From contig JAZDLO010000191.1 of assembly GCA_043801935.1 (NCBI GenBank), positions 1 through 8,234 on the forward strand: DNA of 8,234 bases, in the 5' to 3' direction. This document shows, piece by piece, positions 1-5,675 of this stretch. Position 1 is the stretch's first letter; every line of letters begins with the position of its first letter. A program made the translations under genes and the position numbers. Origin of the DNA: JAZDLO01 sp043801935. GTDB taxonomy: Bacteria; Actinomycetota; Thermoleophilia; RBG-16-64-13. A model generated the notes under the pieces. It saw only the letters and a list, made by a program, of their open reading frames with translations, was not told where the DNA came from and searched no databases.

Positions 1-273
1 GAGGACGTCGTCCACCGACGCATAGCCGCCCCCCGAGATCACCACGATCGGGACGCTCAGGCCCTTCTGCTGGATGCGCGTCAGCAGCTCTATGCCGTCC
101 ACCGCGTCGGTGTAGACGTCGGTGATGATCAGGTCGAAGGGGACGACGTCCAGGAGCTGTAGCGCCTCGGTGCCGCCGGGCACGTCCCAGCCCTCGTGAC
201 CGAGCGGGACGAGCGCGCGCCGGACCGCGTTGCGGATGCCGGCATCATCGTCTACGACGAGCACCTTCGCCAT
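1..273 (-). CDS. Single-domain response regulator (receiver), 3' end outside window
   Basis: The visible 91 residues are the N-terminal three quarters of a CheY-like receiver domain, the cytoplasmic phosphoacceptor module of two-component systems. The protein begins MAKVLVVDDD; D8 and D9 are the metal-binding acidic pair, D52 (in LIITDVYTD) is the expected phosphoacceptor, and S80 (in VVISGGG) is the conserved Ser/Thr. The conserved Lys and any output domain lie beyond base 1. The ATG at 273 is preceded by GAGGG about five bases upstream. The gene is third in a same-strand series: it begins 39 bases after the stop of the hybrid kinase, so it is probably cotranscribed and may take phosphate from it. 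Oddity: the usual Met-Pro after the phosphoacceptor is replaced (DVYTDAVDG). It could carry an output domain that is not visible here. The receiver assignment is strong; the partner is inferred. Confidence 0.9.
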   Translation of the reverse strand, partial: MAKVLVVDDDAGIRNAVRRALVPLGHEGWDVPGGTEALQLLDVVPFDLIITDVYTDAVDGIELLTRIQQKGLSVPIVVISGGGYASVDDVL

Positions 274-312
274 GGTTCCCTCGTGCGGCTGCGCGCAATG
301 GCAAGCCGCCGC

Positions 313-3279
313 TCAAGCGCCGGCGTCGAGCACCTCCCGCACCTTCCGGCCGAGCGAGTCCGGCGTGAACGGCTTGTGCAGGAACGCCGTACCGGGTTCC
401 AGGACGCCGCGATGGACGATGGCCTCGTCGGTGAAACCGGACATGTAGAGCACCTTGAGCGCCGGGTGCGCAGCGGCCACGGCCGTGCTCACGTCGCGGC
501 CGGAACCGCCCGGCATCACGACGTCCGTGAGCAGCAGGTGGACGGGTTGTTCCGTCGCGGCGATCCGCCTGGCTTCGTCGAGCCCGGCCGCTCCGAAGAC
601 CCTGTATCCCAGCTTCCCGAGAGCCCGCGTGGCGACCGCGCGGAGCTGGTCGTTGTCTTCGACGAGCAGGATGGTCTCGCCCCGTCCTCTCGAAGAGCCG
701 GCCTCGCTGGGAGGCTGCCAGGGTTGATCGGCTGACTCCACACGTGGCAGGTAGATCTCGAAGGTGGCGCCGCGGCCGGGTTCGCTGTTCACGCTGATGA
801 ACCCGCCGCTCTGCTTGACGATGCCGTAGACCGTCGAGAGACCGAGTCCCGTGCCCTTTCCCACTTCCTTCGTCGTGAAGAACGGCTCGAACACCCGTGC
901 CAGGGTCGCCGCGTCCATCCCCACGCCCGTGTCGGTGACGGCGAGTCTCACGACGGGACCGGCGCGGCTGCCGGCGTGCAGGCTCACGAACACCTCGTCC
1001 AGCTCCACGTTCGCGGTCGCGATGGTGAGCGTGCCGCCGTTCGGCATCGCGTCCCGAGCGTTGACCGCCAGGTTGACGATCACCTGCTCCAGTTGCCCCG
1101 GGTCGGCGAGCACGAGGCCGAGGGCGGGCGCCGGCTCGACGCGGATCGTGATGTCCTCGCCGAGGAGTCGGTTCAGCATCTTCTCCGATTCGCCGACGAG
1201 CGTGTTGAGGTCGAGCGGCCGCGGCTCGAGCACCTGCCGCCGGCTGAATGCCAGCAGCTGTTTGGTCAGCCGGGCGGCGCTCTGCGCGGCTTCGCGGATG
1301 GTGCGGACATCTTCGAAGAACGGCTCCGACTTCTGGAGTCCTTCCTCGAGGAAGCTGCAGCTGGCGTTGATGACGGTGAGGATGTTGTTGAAGTCGTGTG
1401 CCACTCCGCCCGCGAGCCTGCCGACCGCCTCCATCTTCTGGGACTGCCGCATCTCCCCTTCGGCGCGGTCCCGGTCCTCCTCCGCCTGCGTCATCGCTGC
1501 GTCCTGCTCGATGCCGCGGAGCGCGTAGGCCACGTCACCGGCCAGTTCAGCGAGGAGCGATTCCTGTTCCGCGACCACGCCGAGCATCCGATCCACCGAC
1601 ACCGACAGGTAGCCGTACATGGTCTCGCCGTGCCGCAGCTGGATGCACGAGGAGTCGGTGCTGGCCGACTTCGCCCAGATCGGGCATGGAGAGCAGACCG
1701 CGGCACGGTCCGTCACGTGGTAGACCCCCTCGTGCTGTTGCGCCAGCCGGCAGCAGGGCGGCAGCACCCCTCGGCGCAGGCTCTCGGCCAGCGGCTGGAA
1801 CGCGTCGCCCATCCCCGCTTCGGCCCAGGCCCGGGGCACACCGGCCGCGTCGGTGAGGACGACAATTGCGCTCCCGTAGCCCTGGCCCTCCACCACGAGC
1901 CTGCACACGTCCTCGATGAGCCGGTCGGCGTCCCGCTCCCGGACGATCAGCTGGTTGATGTCCCGGACCGCGCGGAGGACGCGGTTGAGGTGGACGATCC
2001 TCTCCTCGGCCTGCTTGCGCTCGGTGAAGTCCGCGAACGTCCCGACGATTCGCACCAACCCGCCCTGTTCGTCCCTCTCCAGATGGGAATTGAACAAGCC
2101 GACTACCTTCTCTCCATTGGCTGTCCTAATGTCTACCAGGTAGTTCCTTATGAATCCCTTGGTCATCAACTCGTTCAGATACGCCTGTCTATCATCCGGA
2201 TTCAGCCAGAAGTCGGGGGTGTGGCGTCCTCTCATGTCCTGGCCGACGTCAATGCCGAGAATCCGATTGAACGCCAGGTTGTGGTCCAGTATCAGCCCAT
2301 CCGGAGTGACACTGTAGTAGGCCTCATCCAGGTGTCTCAGGGTCTCGCGGAACGCTCGCTCGCTCTCCCGCAGCGCCTCCTCTGCCCGCTTGCGTTCGGT
2401 GATGTCCTGGAAGACGCCACCGACCCTCACGACCACTCCGTTCTCCCGGTACGCCTGGCCGATGGCGCGGACCCAGAGCCTGTTCCCCTTGGCCGTAATC
2501 AGAGGAAGTTCCAGATCCCACGGCTCGCCATCCTCGATGCCGCGCCGGACAGCCTCAGAAATCACCGGTACCGCTTCGGGAGCGTAGAACTGGATCGCGG
2601 TTTCGACGGTGGGTCGAAACTCCGGACCCACTTCGTGTATTTGATAGACCACATCGGTCCAACTCAACTCATTCTTCTTGAGGTCGATCTCCCACCCGCC
2701 GACCCGTGCCAGCCTCCCGCTCTCGTCGAGGAGTTCCTTGCTTCGAGCCAATTCGGCCGTGCGCTCCAGCACCCGGCTCTCCAGGCGTTCGTTCGCGTCG
2801 CGGAAGGCTTCTTCCGCCCGCTTGCGGTCGGTGTTGTCCTGGATGTTCGTGACGAAGAAGCGCGGCGCACCGGCCTCATCGCGCAACAGGGACGTGTTTA
2901 CCAGCGTCCACACGATGGAGCCGTTCCGGTGGATGTACCGCTTCTCCATCCTGTAGGTGGACCGCTCGCCGGCAAGGAGGCAGCGGATGCACTCGTGGCT
3001 CTCGGGCACGTCGTCTGGGTGCGTGACGGCCGCGAAGTTGACGGTGGACATCTCTTCGACGGTGTAGCCGAGCATCGCCGCGAACGCGGGGTTCACCTCG
3101 ATCAGCCGCCCGTCGGGGCTGGTCAGCGACTTGCCGATGGACGAGTGCTCGAAGACGGCACGGAACTTGGCCTCGCTCTCCCCCACCGACGCAACCGCCT
3201 GCTCGCCATGGCCCAGCCGCCGCCGCGCCTCCCGCAGCTCCTTGATGAGCTGGGCTTTCGTCTTCCGGTCGTCTCTCAT
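313..3279 (-). CDS. PAS-PAS-PAS-GAF hybrid sensor histidine kinase with C-terminal receiver
   Basis: This 988-residue kinase senses a signal through tandem PAS/GAF modules, autophosphorylates a His and passes phosphate to its own receiver. Visible order: N-terminal basic coiled coil (1-35); PAS1 with PAC (about 36-150), closing with DRKRAEEA; coiled coil (150-185); PAS2 (about 186-295), closing with ITERKRAEEA; PAS3 (about 303-420), closing with FTERKQAEE; GAF-like domain (about 435-590) with Cys 509, 510, 529, 532 and 545; HisKA with H628 in GGVAHDFNNIL; HATPase with the N-box near N736/N740, G1 at D783-G787, F-box FEPFF at 797-801 and G2 GTGLGLS at 809-815; receiver (868-985) with E874/D875, phosphoacceptor D919, S947 and K969. 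No transmembrane segment or signal peptide is evident, so it is probably cytosolic. The ATG overlaps the preceding stop by 4 bases (ATGA), which implies translational coupling with the HTH-receiver gene. The ligand cannot be told from sequence. The DNA encoding PAS3 is less GC-rich than its surroundings. Confidence 0.95.
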   Translation of the reverse strand: MRDDRKTKAQLIKELREARRRLGHGEQAVASVGESEAKFRAVFEHSSIGKSLTSPDGRLIEVNPAFAAMLGYTVEEMSTVNFAAVTHPDDVPESHECIRCLLAGERSTYRMEKRYIHRNGSIVWTLVNTSLLRDEAGAPRFFVTNIQDNTDRKRAEEAFRDANERLESRVLERTAELARSKELLDESGRLARVGGWEIDLKKNELSWTDVVYQIHEVGPEFRPTVETAIQFYAPEAVPVISEAVRRGIEDGEPWDLELPLITAKGNRLWVRAIGQAYRENGVVVRVGGVFQDITERKRAEEALRESERAFRETLRHLDEAYYSVTPDGLILDHNLAFNRILGIDVGQDMRGRHTPDFWLNPDDRQAYLNELMTKGFIRNYLVDIRTANGEKVVGLFNSHLERDEQGGLVRIVGTFADFTERKQAEERIVHLNRVLRAVRDINQLIVRERDADRLIEDVCRLVVEGQGYGSAIVVLTDAAGVPRAWAEAGMGDAFQPLAESLRRGVLPPCCRLAQQHEGVYHVTDRAAVCSPCPIWAKSASTDSSCIQLRHGETMYGYLSVSVDRMLGVVAEQESLLAELAGDVAYALRGIEQDAAMTQAEEDRDRAEGEMRQSQKMEAVGRLAGGVAHDFNNILTVINASCSFLEEGLQKSEPFFEDVRTIREAAQSAARLTKQLLAFSRRQVLEPRPLDLNTLVGESEKMLNRLLGEDITIRVEPAPALGLVLADPGQLEQVIVNLAVNARDAMPNGGTLTIATANVELDEVFVSLHAGSRAGPVVRLAVTDTGVGMDAATLARVFEPFFTTKEVGKGTGLGLSTVYGIVKQSGGFISVNSEPGRGATFEIYLPRVESADQPWQPPSEAGSSRGRGETILLVEDNDQLRAVATRALGKLGYRVFGAAGLDEARRIAATEQPVHLLLTDVVMPGGSGRDVSTAVAAAHPALKVLYMSGFTDEAIVHRGVLEPGTAFLHKPFTPDSLGRKVREVLDAGA

Positions 3280-3857
3280 GGCGTCCCCGCAATCCGCGTT
3301 CGCCCCCTCAGGGCTTCCTCGCCCAGGGCTAGCCGCAGGGCGCGCTCGAGCTGGACCGGCTCGATGGGCTTGGAAAGCAGCAGCAACGGTCCATACCGCA
3401 TCGCCTCAGCCATCAGCTTGCTGTCCGGGTGCCCGGTCACGATGATGACCGGCAGGTACGGGTGGGACGCGCGAAGCTCCGCGAGGAACCGCGGCCCGTT
3501 CATCTTGGGCATCTTGAGATCGAGCAGGATCAGGGCGGGCGCCTTGTGCGCCACAAGCGCCAGCGCCTCGGCTCCGTCAGTTGCGCCGTGCACGATGCAA
3601 CCCATCCGCTCGGCGACCCGAGCGATCGCCCGGTGCATCTTGGTGTCGCCGTCAACGATGAGCAGGTGAGGCAGTCGGCTCCGCGGGCGTTGCTCCTCGA
3701 ACCAACGGAGCAAGGACTCCCTGTGAAACCTCCAGTCCTTGCCCAGCTTGAACGAGGGGATATCGCCACGCCGGGCGAGCCTGCGAACCGTCTCGACGTG
3801 GGCACCCAGGAAGGTGGCCGCTTCGTGGGCGTCCAGCACTTCCGGTCCAGGCACCAT
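3276..3857 (-). CDS. Excisionase-type HTH / receiver fusion regulator
   Basis: The 193-residue protein has two parts. Residues about 7-55 form a helix-turn-helix of the excisionase/MerR-like type (LDAHEAATFLGAHVETVRRL, then RGDIPSFKLGKDWRFHRESL), which normally binds DNA. Residues about 63-178 form a CheY-like receiver with D69/D71, phosphoacceptor D113 in LLDLKMPKMNG, T141 and K163 in SKPIEP. It is probably a phosphorylation-controlled DNA-binding protein acting with the hybrid kinase, whose ATG overlaps its stop. Most response regulators place the receiver first, so here the order is reversed. The ATG at 3857 has GGAG nine bases upstream (GGAGTGACCCCATATG). It is first in the minus-strand operon. 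The excisionase-like domain could instead mediate protein contact; the target site is unknown. Confidence 0.88.
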   Translation of the reverse strand: MVPGPEVLDAHEAATFLGAHVETVRRLARRGDIPSFKLGKDWRFHRESLLRWFEEQRPRSRLPHLLIVDGDTKMHRAIARVAERMGCIVHGATDGAEALALVAHKAPALILLDLKMPKMNGPRFLAELRASHPYLPVIIVTGHPDSKLMAEAMRYGPLLLLSKPIEPVQLERALRLALGEEALRGRTRIAGTP

Positions 3858-3917
3858 ATGGGGTCACTCCGGCTCCCGACCTCAATAGCTCCGACCTGGC
3901 CGGATCGAAGCCGAGTC

Positions 3918-3960
3918 GAGCTGTGTTGTGTTGAGTATCGTAGAGTAGAGTGGAGTTGAT
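3918..3960. repeat. Short tandem micro-repeats upstream of the signalling operon
   Basis: On the plus strand this stretch reads as runs of short imperfect direct repeats (GTGTT GTGTT GAG, then TAGAG TAGAG TGGAG TTG). It sits between the candidate promoter and the ATG at 3857. Such repeats could be an operator for the HTH-receiver protein encoded just downstream, or simply slippage-prone sequence. No known binding motif was recognised. Confidence 0.35.
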
Positions 3961-3975
3961 TTCCGCTGTTGTCAA
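3947..3975 (-). promoter_or_regulatory. Weak candidate sigma-70-type promoter for the signalling operon
   Basis: On the minus strand a perfect TTGACA lies at 3970-3975. After 17 bases comes CACTCT (3947-3952), which keeps only the A and final T of a -10 element. It lies about 90 bases upstream of the ATG at 3857, and no better pair was seen in this intergenic stretch. The assignment is tentative; other sigma factors may be used. Confidence 0.25.
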
Positions 3976-4356
3976 GGCACTGGGCAACTTCACCCGGTGT
4001 TGACATGACGGAGGGCTGCAGCCGCAGGGGGCCGGCGGGTGGCACTGATGCCAGCAGGTGACCGAAAGGCCCCCAAATCGCCGCCTTATCTACTAACCCC
4101 GCAACAGGGGGATGTCATGGCGCACATTGGCATGGTGCTTCCGATGGCGAGCGGGGCCGGGTGTGGGCAATGGAGGCGTGTGAAGCGGGTGGAGCACGGT
4201 GACCGCGAGGCCGTACGGGAGACGGCGACTGTGCCCAAACTGTGCCCGAACCACCGACGCGTGCAGGCACGAGTGACACGAGCCCCCCGCGGCAACCGGC
4301 TGTCGTTGCGTCAGGATAGGCCAATGGGTACCCATGGTCCGGGGGGCCCCGCTGGT
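3976..4356. other. Non-coding interval with inverted repeats, probably edge of an integrated element
   Basis: No convincing gene is present; open frames on both strands lack family resemblance and look like by-products of GC-rich or tRNA-derived sequence. Visible structure: GGGGGCC (4027-4033) can pair with GGCCCCC (4068-4074), enclosing a small hairpin TGGCA-ctga-TGCCA (4040-4053). Further along are the tandem 11-mers at 4230-4251, a perfect 12-base palindrome ATGGGTACCCAT (4324-4335) and GGGGCCCC (4343-4350), immediately before the tRNA fragment. The dense symmetry next to a tRNA 3' end is what an integrase/excisionase attachment arm may look like, but this is inference. Confidence 0.4.
4230..4251 (+). 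repeat. Tandem 11-base direct repeat, candidate integrase arm-type sites
   Basis: Two head-to-tail copies are present, TGTGCCCAAAC (4230-4240) and TGTGCCCGAAC (4241-4251), differing at one base. A third exact copy of the first lies at 4452-4462 beyond the tRNA fragment. Short directly repeated sites on the flanks of a tRNA-derived core are typical of arm-type binding sites of lambda-like tyrosine integrases. The role is inferred; no integrase gene is in the window. Confidence 0.5.
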
Positions 4357-4401
4357 CTTCTAATCCGCAGGTCGTGGGTTCGACGCCCACCCGGGTCATC
4401 A
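4357..4401 (+). other. 3' half of a tRNA gene (TCT anticodon loop, probably Arg); candidate attachment-site core
   Basis: The stretch reads as the 3' part of a tRNA: anticodon loop CTTCTAA (4357-4363) with anticodon TCT, 3' anticodon-stem strand TCCGC, variable loop AGGTC, T-stem GTGGG (4374-4378), T-loop TTCGACG, T-stem CCCAC (4386-4390), acceptor 3' strand CCGGGTC (4391-4397), discriminator A, then TCA rather than CCA. The 5' half is absent: upstream there is no D-arm, and the bases before the loop do not form a proper anticodon stem. A GGTCCGG at 4336-4342 could pair with the acceptor strand using two wobbles, but only 14 bases would remain for D-arm and half the anticodon stem. This is therefore not a functional tRNA. 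Integrative elements duplicate exactly this part of tRNA genes, so it is read as an att site. Confidence 0.75.
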
Positions 4402-4417
4402 GGCGCGGCAACGACTT

Positions 4418-4444
4418 AGCCCCGGTCAGTCATCGGCCGGGGCT
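4418..4444 (+). terminator. Hairpin downstream of the tRNA fragment, possible tRNA-gene terminator
   Basis: AGCCCCGG (4418-4425) and CCGGGGCT (4437-4444) form a perfect 8-base-pair stem around an 11-base loop. It starts 17 bases after the tRNA 3' end. The U-tract is very weak (CGTCGATT), so it is either a GC-rich terminator retained from the original tRNA locus or a structural element of the attachment region. Confidence 0.5.
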
Positions 4445-4451
4445 CGTCGAT

Positions 4452-4462
4452 TGTGCCCAAAC
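4452..4462 (+). repeat. Third copy of the TGTGCCCAAAC repeat, on the other side of the tRNA fragment
   Basis: The copy is identical to the one at 4230-4240 and in the same orientation. It is followed by a degenerate second unit (CGTGTCACTTC), echoing the tandem arrangement on the left. It places candidate arm-type sites on both sides of the tRNA-derived core. An imperfect hairpin (CGAG-GGGG/CCCC-CTCG, 4478-4499) follows it. Confidence 0.45.
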
Positions 4463-4630
4463 CGTGTCACTTCTGGGCGAGAGGGGCTACCCCCGCTCGC
4501 GTGTCGATGCTCAGCTGGCTCGTGTCGGGGGAACCGTCGCTCGCACCGTCAACCTGGTGATGCTATGCTAGTGAAAGGTGAAGCTTAGGGGAGCAGGAAA
4601 GAGAGTCGAGCGCGACCTTCGGAGATTGAC

Positions 4631-4771
4631 ATGGGTGAACCTTTCACGATCCGCATTTGTGTGCCGGATGGGGATCCAGAAGGCGTGAAGATCGTTGAAC
4701 GCCTCAACTGGACGGGAGTGGGGCTTGCGTTCCCTCGTTCGCGTGTCTACGGGTTGGTGGCGATCCGTTGA
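4631..4771 (+). pseudogene. Truncated N-terminus of a GIY-YIG family protein (46 codons)
   Basis: The reading frame has a good ribosome-binding site (GGAG, six bases before ATG). It encodes a 46-residue peptide beginning MGEPFTIRICVPDGDPEG, with LNWTGVGLAFPRS at about 25-37. That pattern matches the N-terminal extension of a family of GIY-YIG nuclease-domain proteins, from recalled family resemblance. In the full family this segment is followed by a region leading to the GIY-YIG motif. Here VYGLVAIR follows FPRSR directly, and then a stop. It looks like an internally deleted and truncated remnant with no catalytic domain. It precedes the lipid cluster by 33 bases on the same strand, so it may mark the point where that DNA was joined. 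It could instead be a genuine small peptide. A poor candidate -10 (TATGCT, 4564-4569) lies upstream. Confidence 0.6.
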
Positions 4772-4804
4772 CGGCCGGCGCCAGCCTACACGAATGAGGG
4801 TACG

Positions 4805-5665
4805 ATGACGGGCGAGCCATCGCATCTCCTGTTGCTCATCCTCTGCGCCGCAGTCTCCGTAGCTCTGGTGGTCGAGCGGTTCCGTCCGTTGTGGTTCACG
4901 GTACCGCCGTACCTCAGGTACCTGTGGATGTTCCTGCTGGCGTTCATCGTGGCGACATGGGTTTCATTCGTGGTGGCTATCTGGCTCCTCGCGCTGTTTT
5001 CGTTCCGCACACTGCGTGAGTACTTCTCGCTGGTCGACATCAGGGTGCAGGATCGCTGGGGCATCTGGGGAGCGTACCTCTTCATTCCCTTCATGATCTA
5101 CCTCATCCAGATCGACTGGTACGGACTCTTCATCATCTCCATCCCCGTCTATGCGTTCCTCGTCGTACCGTTTCTCGTGGTGCTCGGAGGGAGAGACTAC
5201 CGGGGCACCGTGCTCTCCATCGGAGCCATCGACTTCGGACTCTTCCTCTTCGTCTATTGCCTGGGCCACATTGGGTATCTCCTGCTCTTCTCGCTGTGGT
5301 GGGCGACGCTGCTAGTACTCGGCGTGGCTCTCTGCAACGTGATCAGCCAATTGATTGGAAGAGAGGACCACCCGAGCTGGCGACTGTATCTCGCCAAGCT
5401 CGCGGCTTGTGCACCTGTGACGGTGGCGCTCTCGCTCGCTCTGTCCCCTCTTACCGAGATCCCGCAGCCCCACGTCACGCTCCTCGGTCTGCTGATCCCG
5501 ATCCTGGTGCTGGTCGGCAACCACACGGTCATGGTGATCGAATGCGATCTTGGCATCGCACCAGCGCGGCTCGAGCCCGGCAGGGGGCAGATCATCCACG
5601 GCACGCGATCGTACCTCTTCGCCGCGCCCATTGTGTTCCACTACATCCGGTACTACTTGATGTGA
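4805..5665 (+). CDS. CdsA-like (phosphatidate cytidylyltransferase family) membrane protein with degenerate catalytic signature
   Basis: This 286-residue polytopic inner-membrane protein has about seven to eight hydrophobic segments (roughly 7-24, 40-66, 88-103, 108-127, 138-155, 157-183, 197-214, 224-244). Length, FRTLREYFSLVDIR at 67-80, WYGLFIISIPVYAFLVVP at 105-122 and the ending LFAAPIVFHYIRYYL resemble CdsA proteins, particularly the YnbB-like subgroup. CdsA makes CDP-diacylglycerol from phosphatidate and CTP. The active-site signature (usually KRD-GVKD, then PGHGG--DR-DS) reads ECDLGIAP (246-253) and PGRGQIIHGTRS (258-269): the lysines and the later catalytic aspartates are replaced, leaving D248 and S269. 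The upstream cytosolic motif (usually NDV-QY) is CNVISQLIG. It is probably not a standard cytidylyltransferase; it may bind lipid or act as a partner of the acyltransferase encoded 10 bases downstream. Start: ATG with GAGGG at 4796-4800. Confidence 0.75.
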   Translation: MTGEPSHLLLLILCAAVSVALVVERFRPLWFTVPPYLRYLWMFLLAFIVATWVSFVVAIWLLALFSFRTLREYFSLVDIRVQDRWGIWGAYLFIPFMIYLIQIDWYGLFIISIPVYAFLVVPFLVVLGGRDYRGTVLSIGAIDFGLFLFVYCLGHIGYLLLFSLWWATLLVLGVALCNVISQLIGREDHPSWRLYLAKLAACAPVTVALSLALSPLTEIPQPHVTLLGLLIPILVLVGNHTVMVIECDLGIAPARLEPGRGQIIHGTRSYLFAAPIVFHYIRYYLM

Positions 5666-5675
5666 GGGCCTGCCC

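Noticed and set aside
976..3669. Very long open frame (897 codons) on the plus strand opposite the kinase operon
   Set aside because: It lies antisense to two genes with unmistakable domains, shows no family resemblance, and is the usual by-product of GC-rich codon bias on the opposite strand.
3999..4004. TTGACA on the plus strand as a promoter for a rightward transcript
   Set aside because: No acceptable -10 sequence lies 15-19 bases downstream, and no gene follows within a plausible distance.
4097..4110. CCCC-gcaaca-GGGG as a terminator
   Set aside because: The stem is four base pairs with no U-tract, which is too weak to claim.
4336..4401. A complete but D-armless tRNA using GGTCCGG as the 5' acceptor strand
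   Set aside because: The pairing needs two wobbles, the anticodon stem would have mismatches, and only 14 bases would remain between acceptor and anticodon loop. Bacterial tRNAs of that form are not expected.
4115..4411. Minus-strand frame of 98 codons beginning MPRLMTRVGVEPTTCGLE
   Set aside because: The GVEPTTCGL string is the well-known false translation of the reverse strand of a tRNA 3' end. It supports the tRNA fragment, not a protein.
4039..4419. Plus-strand frame of 126 codons across the attachment region
   Set aside because: It starts at a GTG without a good ribosome-binding site, runs through the tandem 11-mers and the tRNA fragment, and has no recognisable domain. I looked for a tyrosine-integrase C-terminal box here and did not find one.
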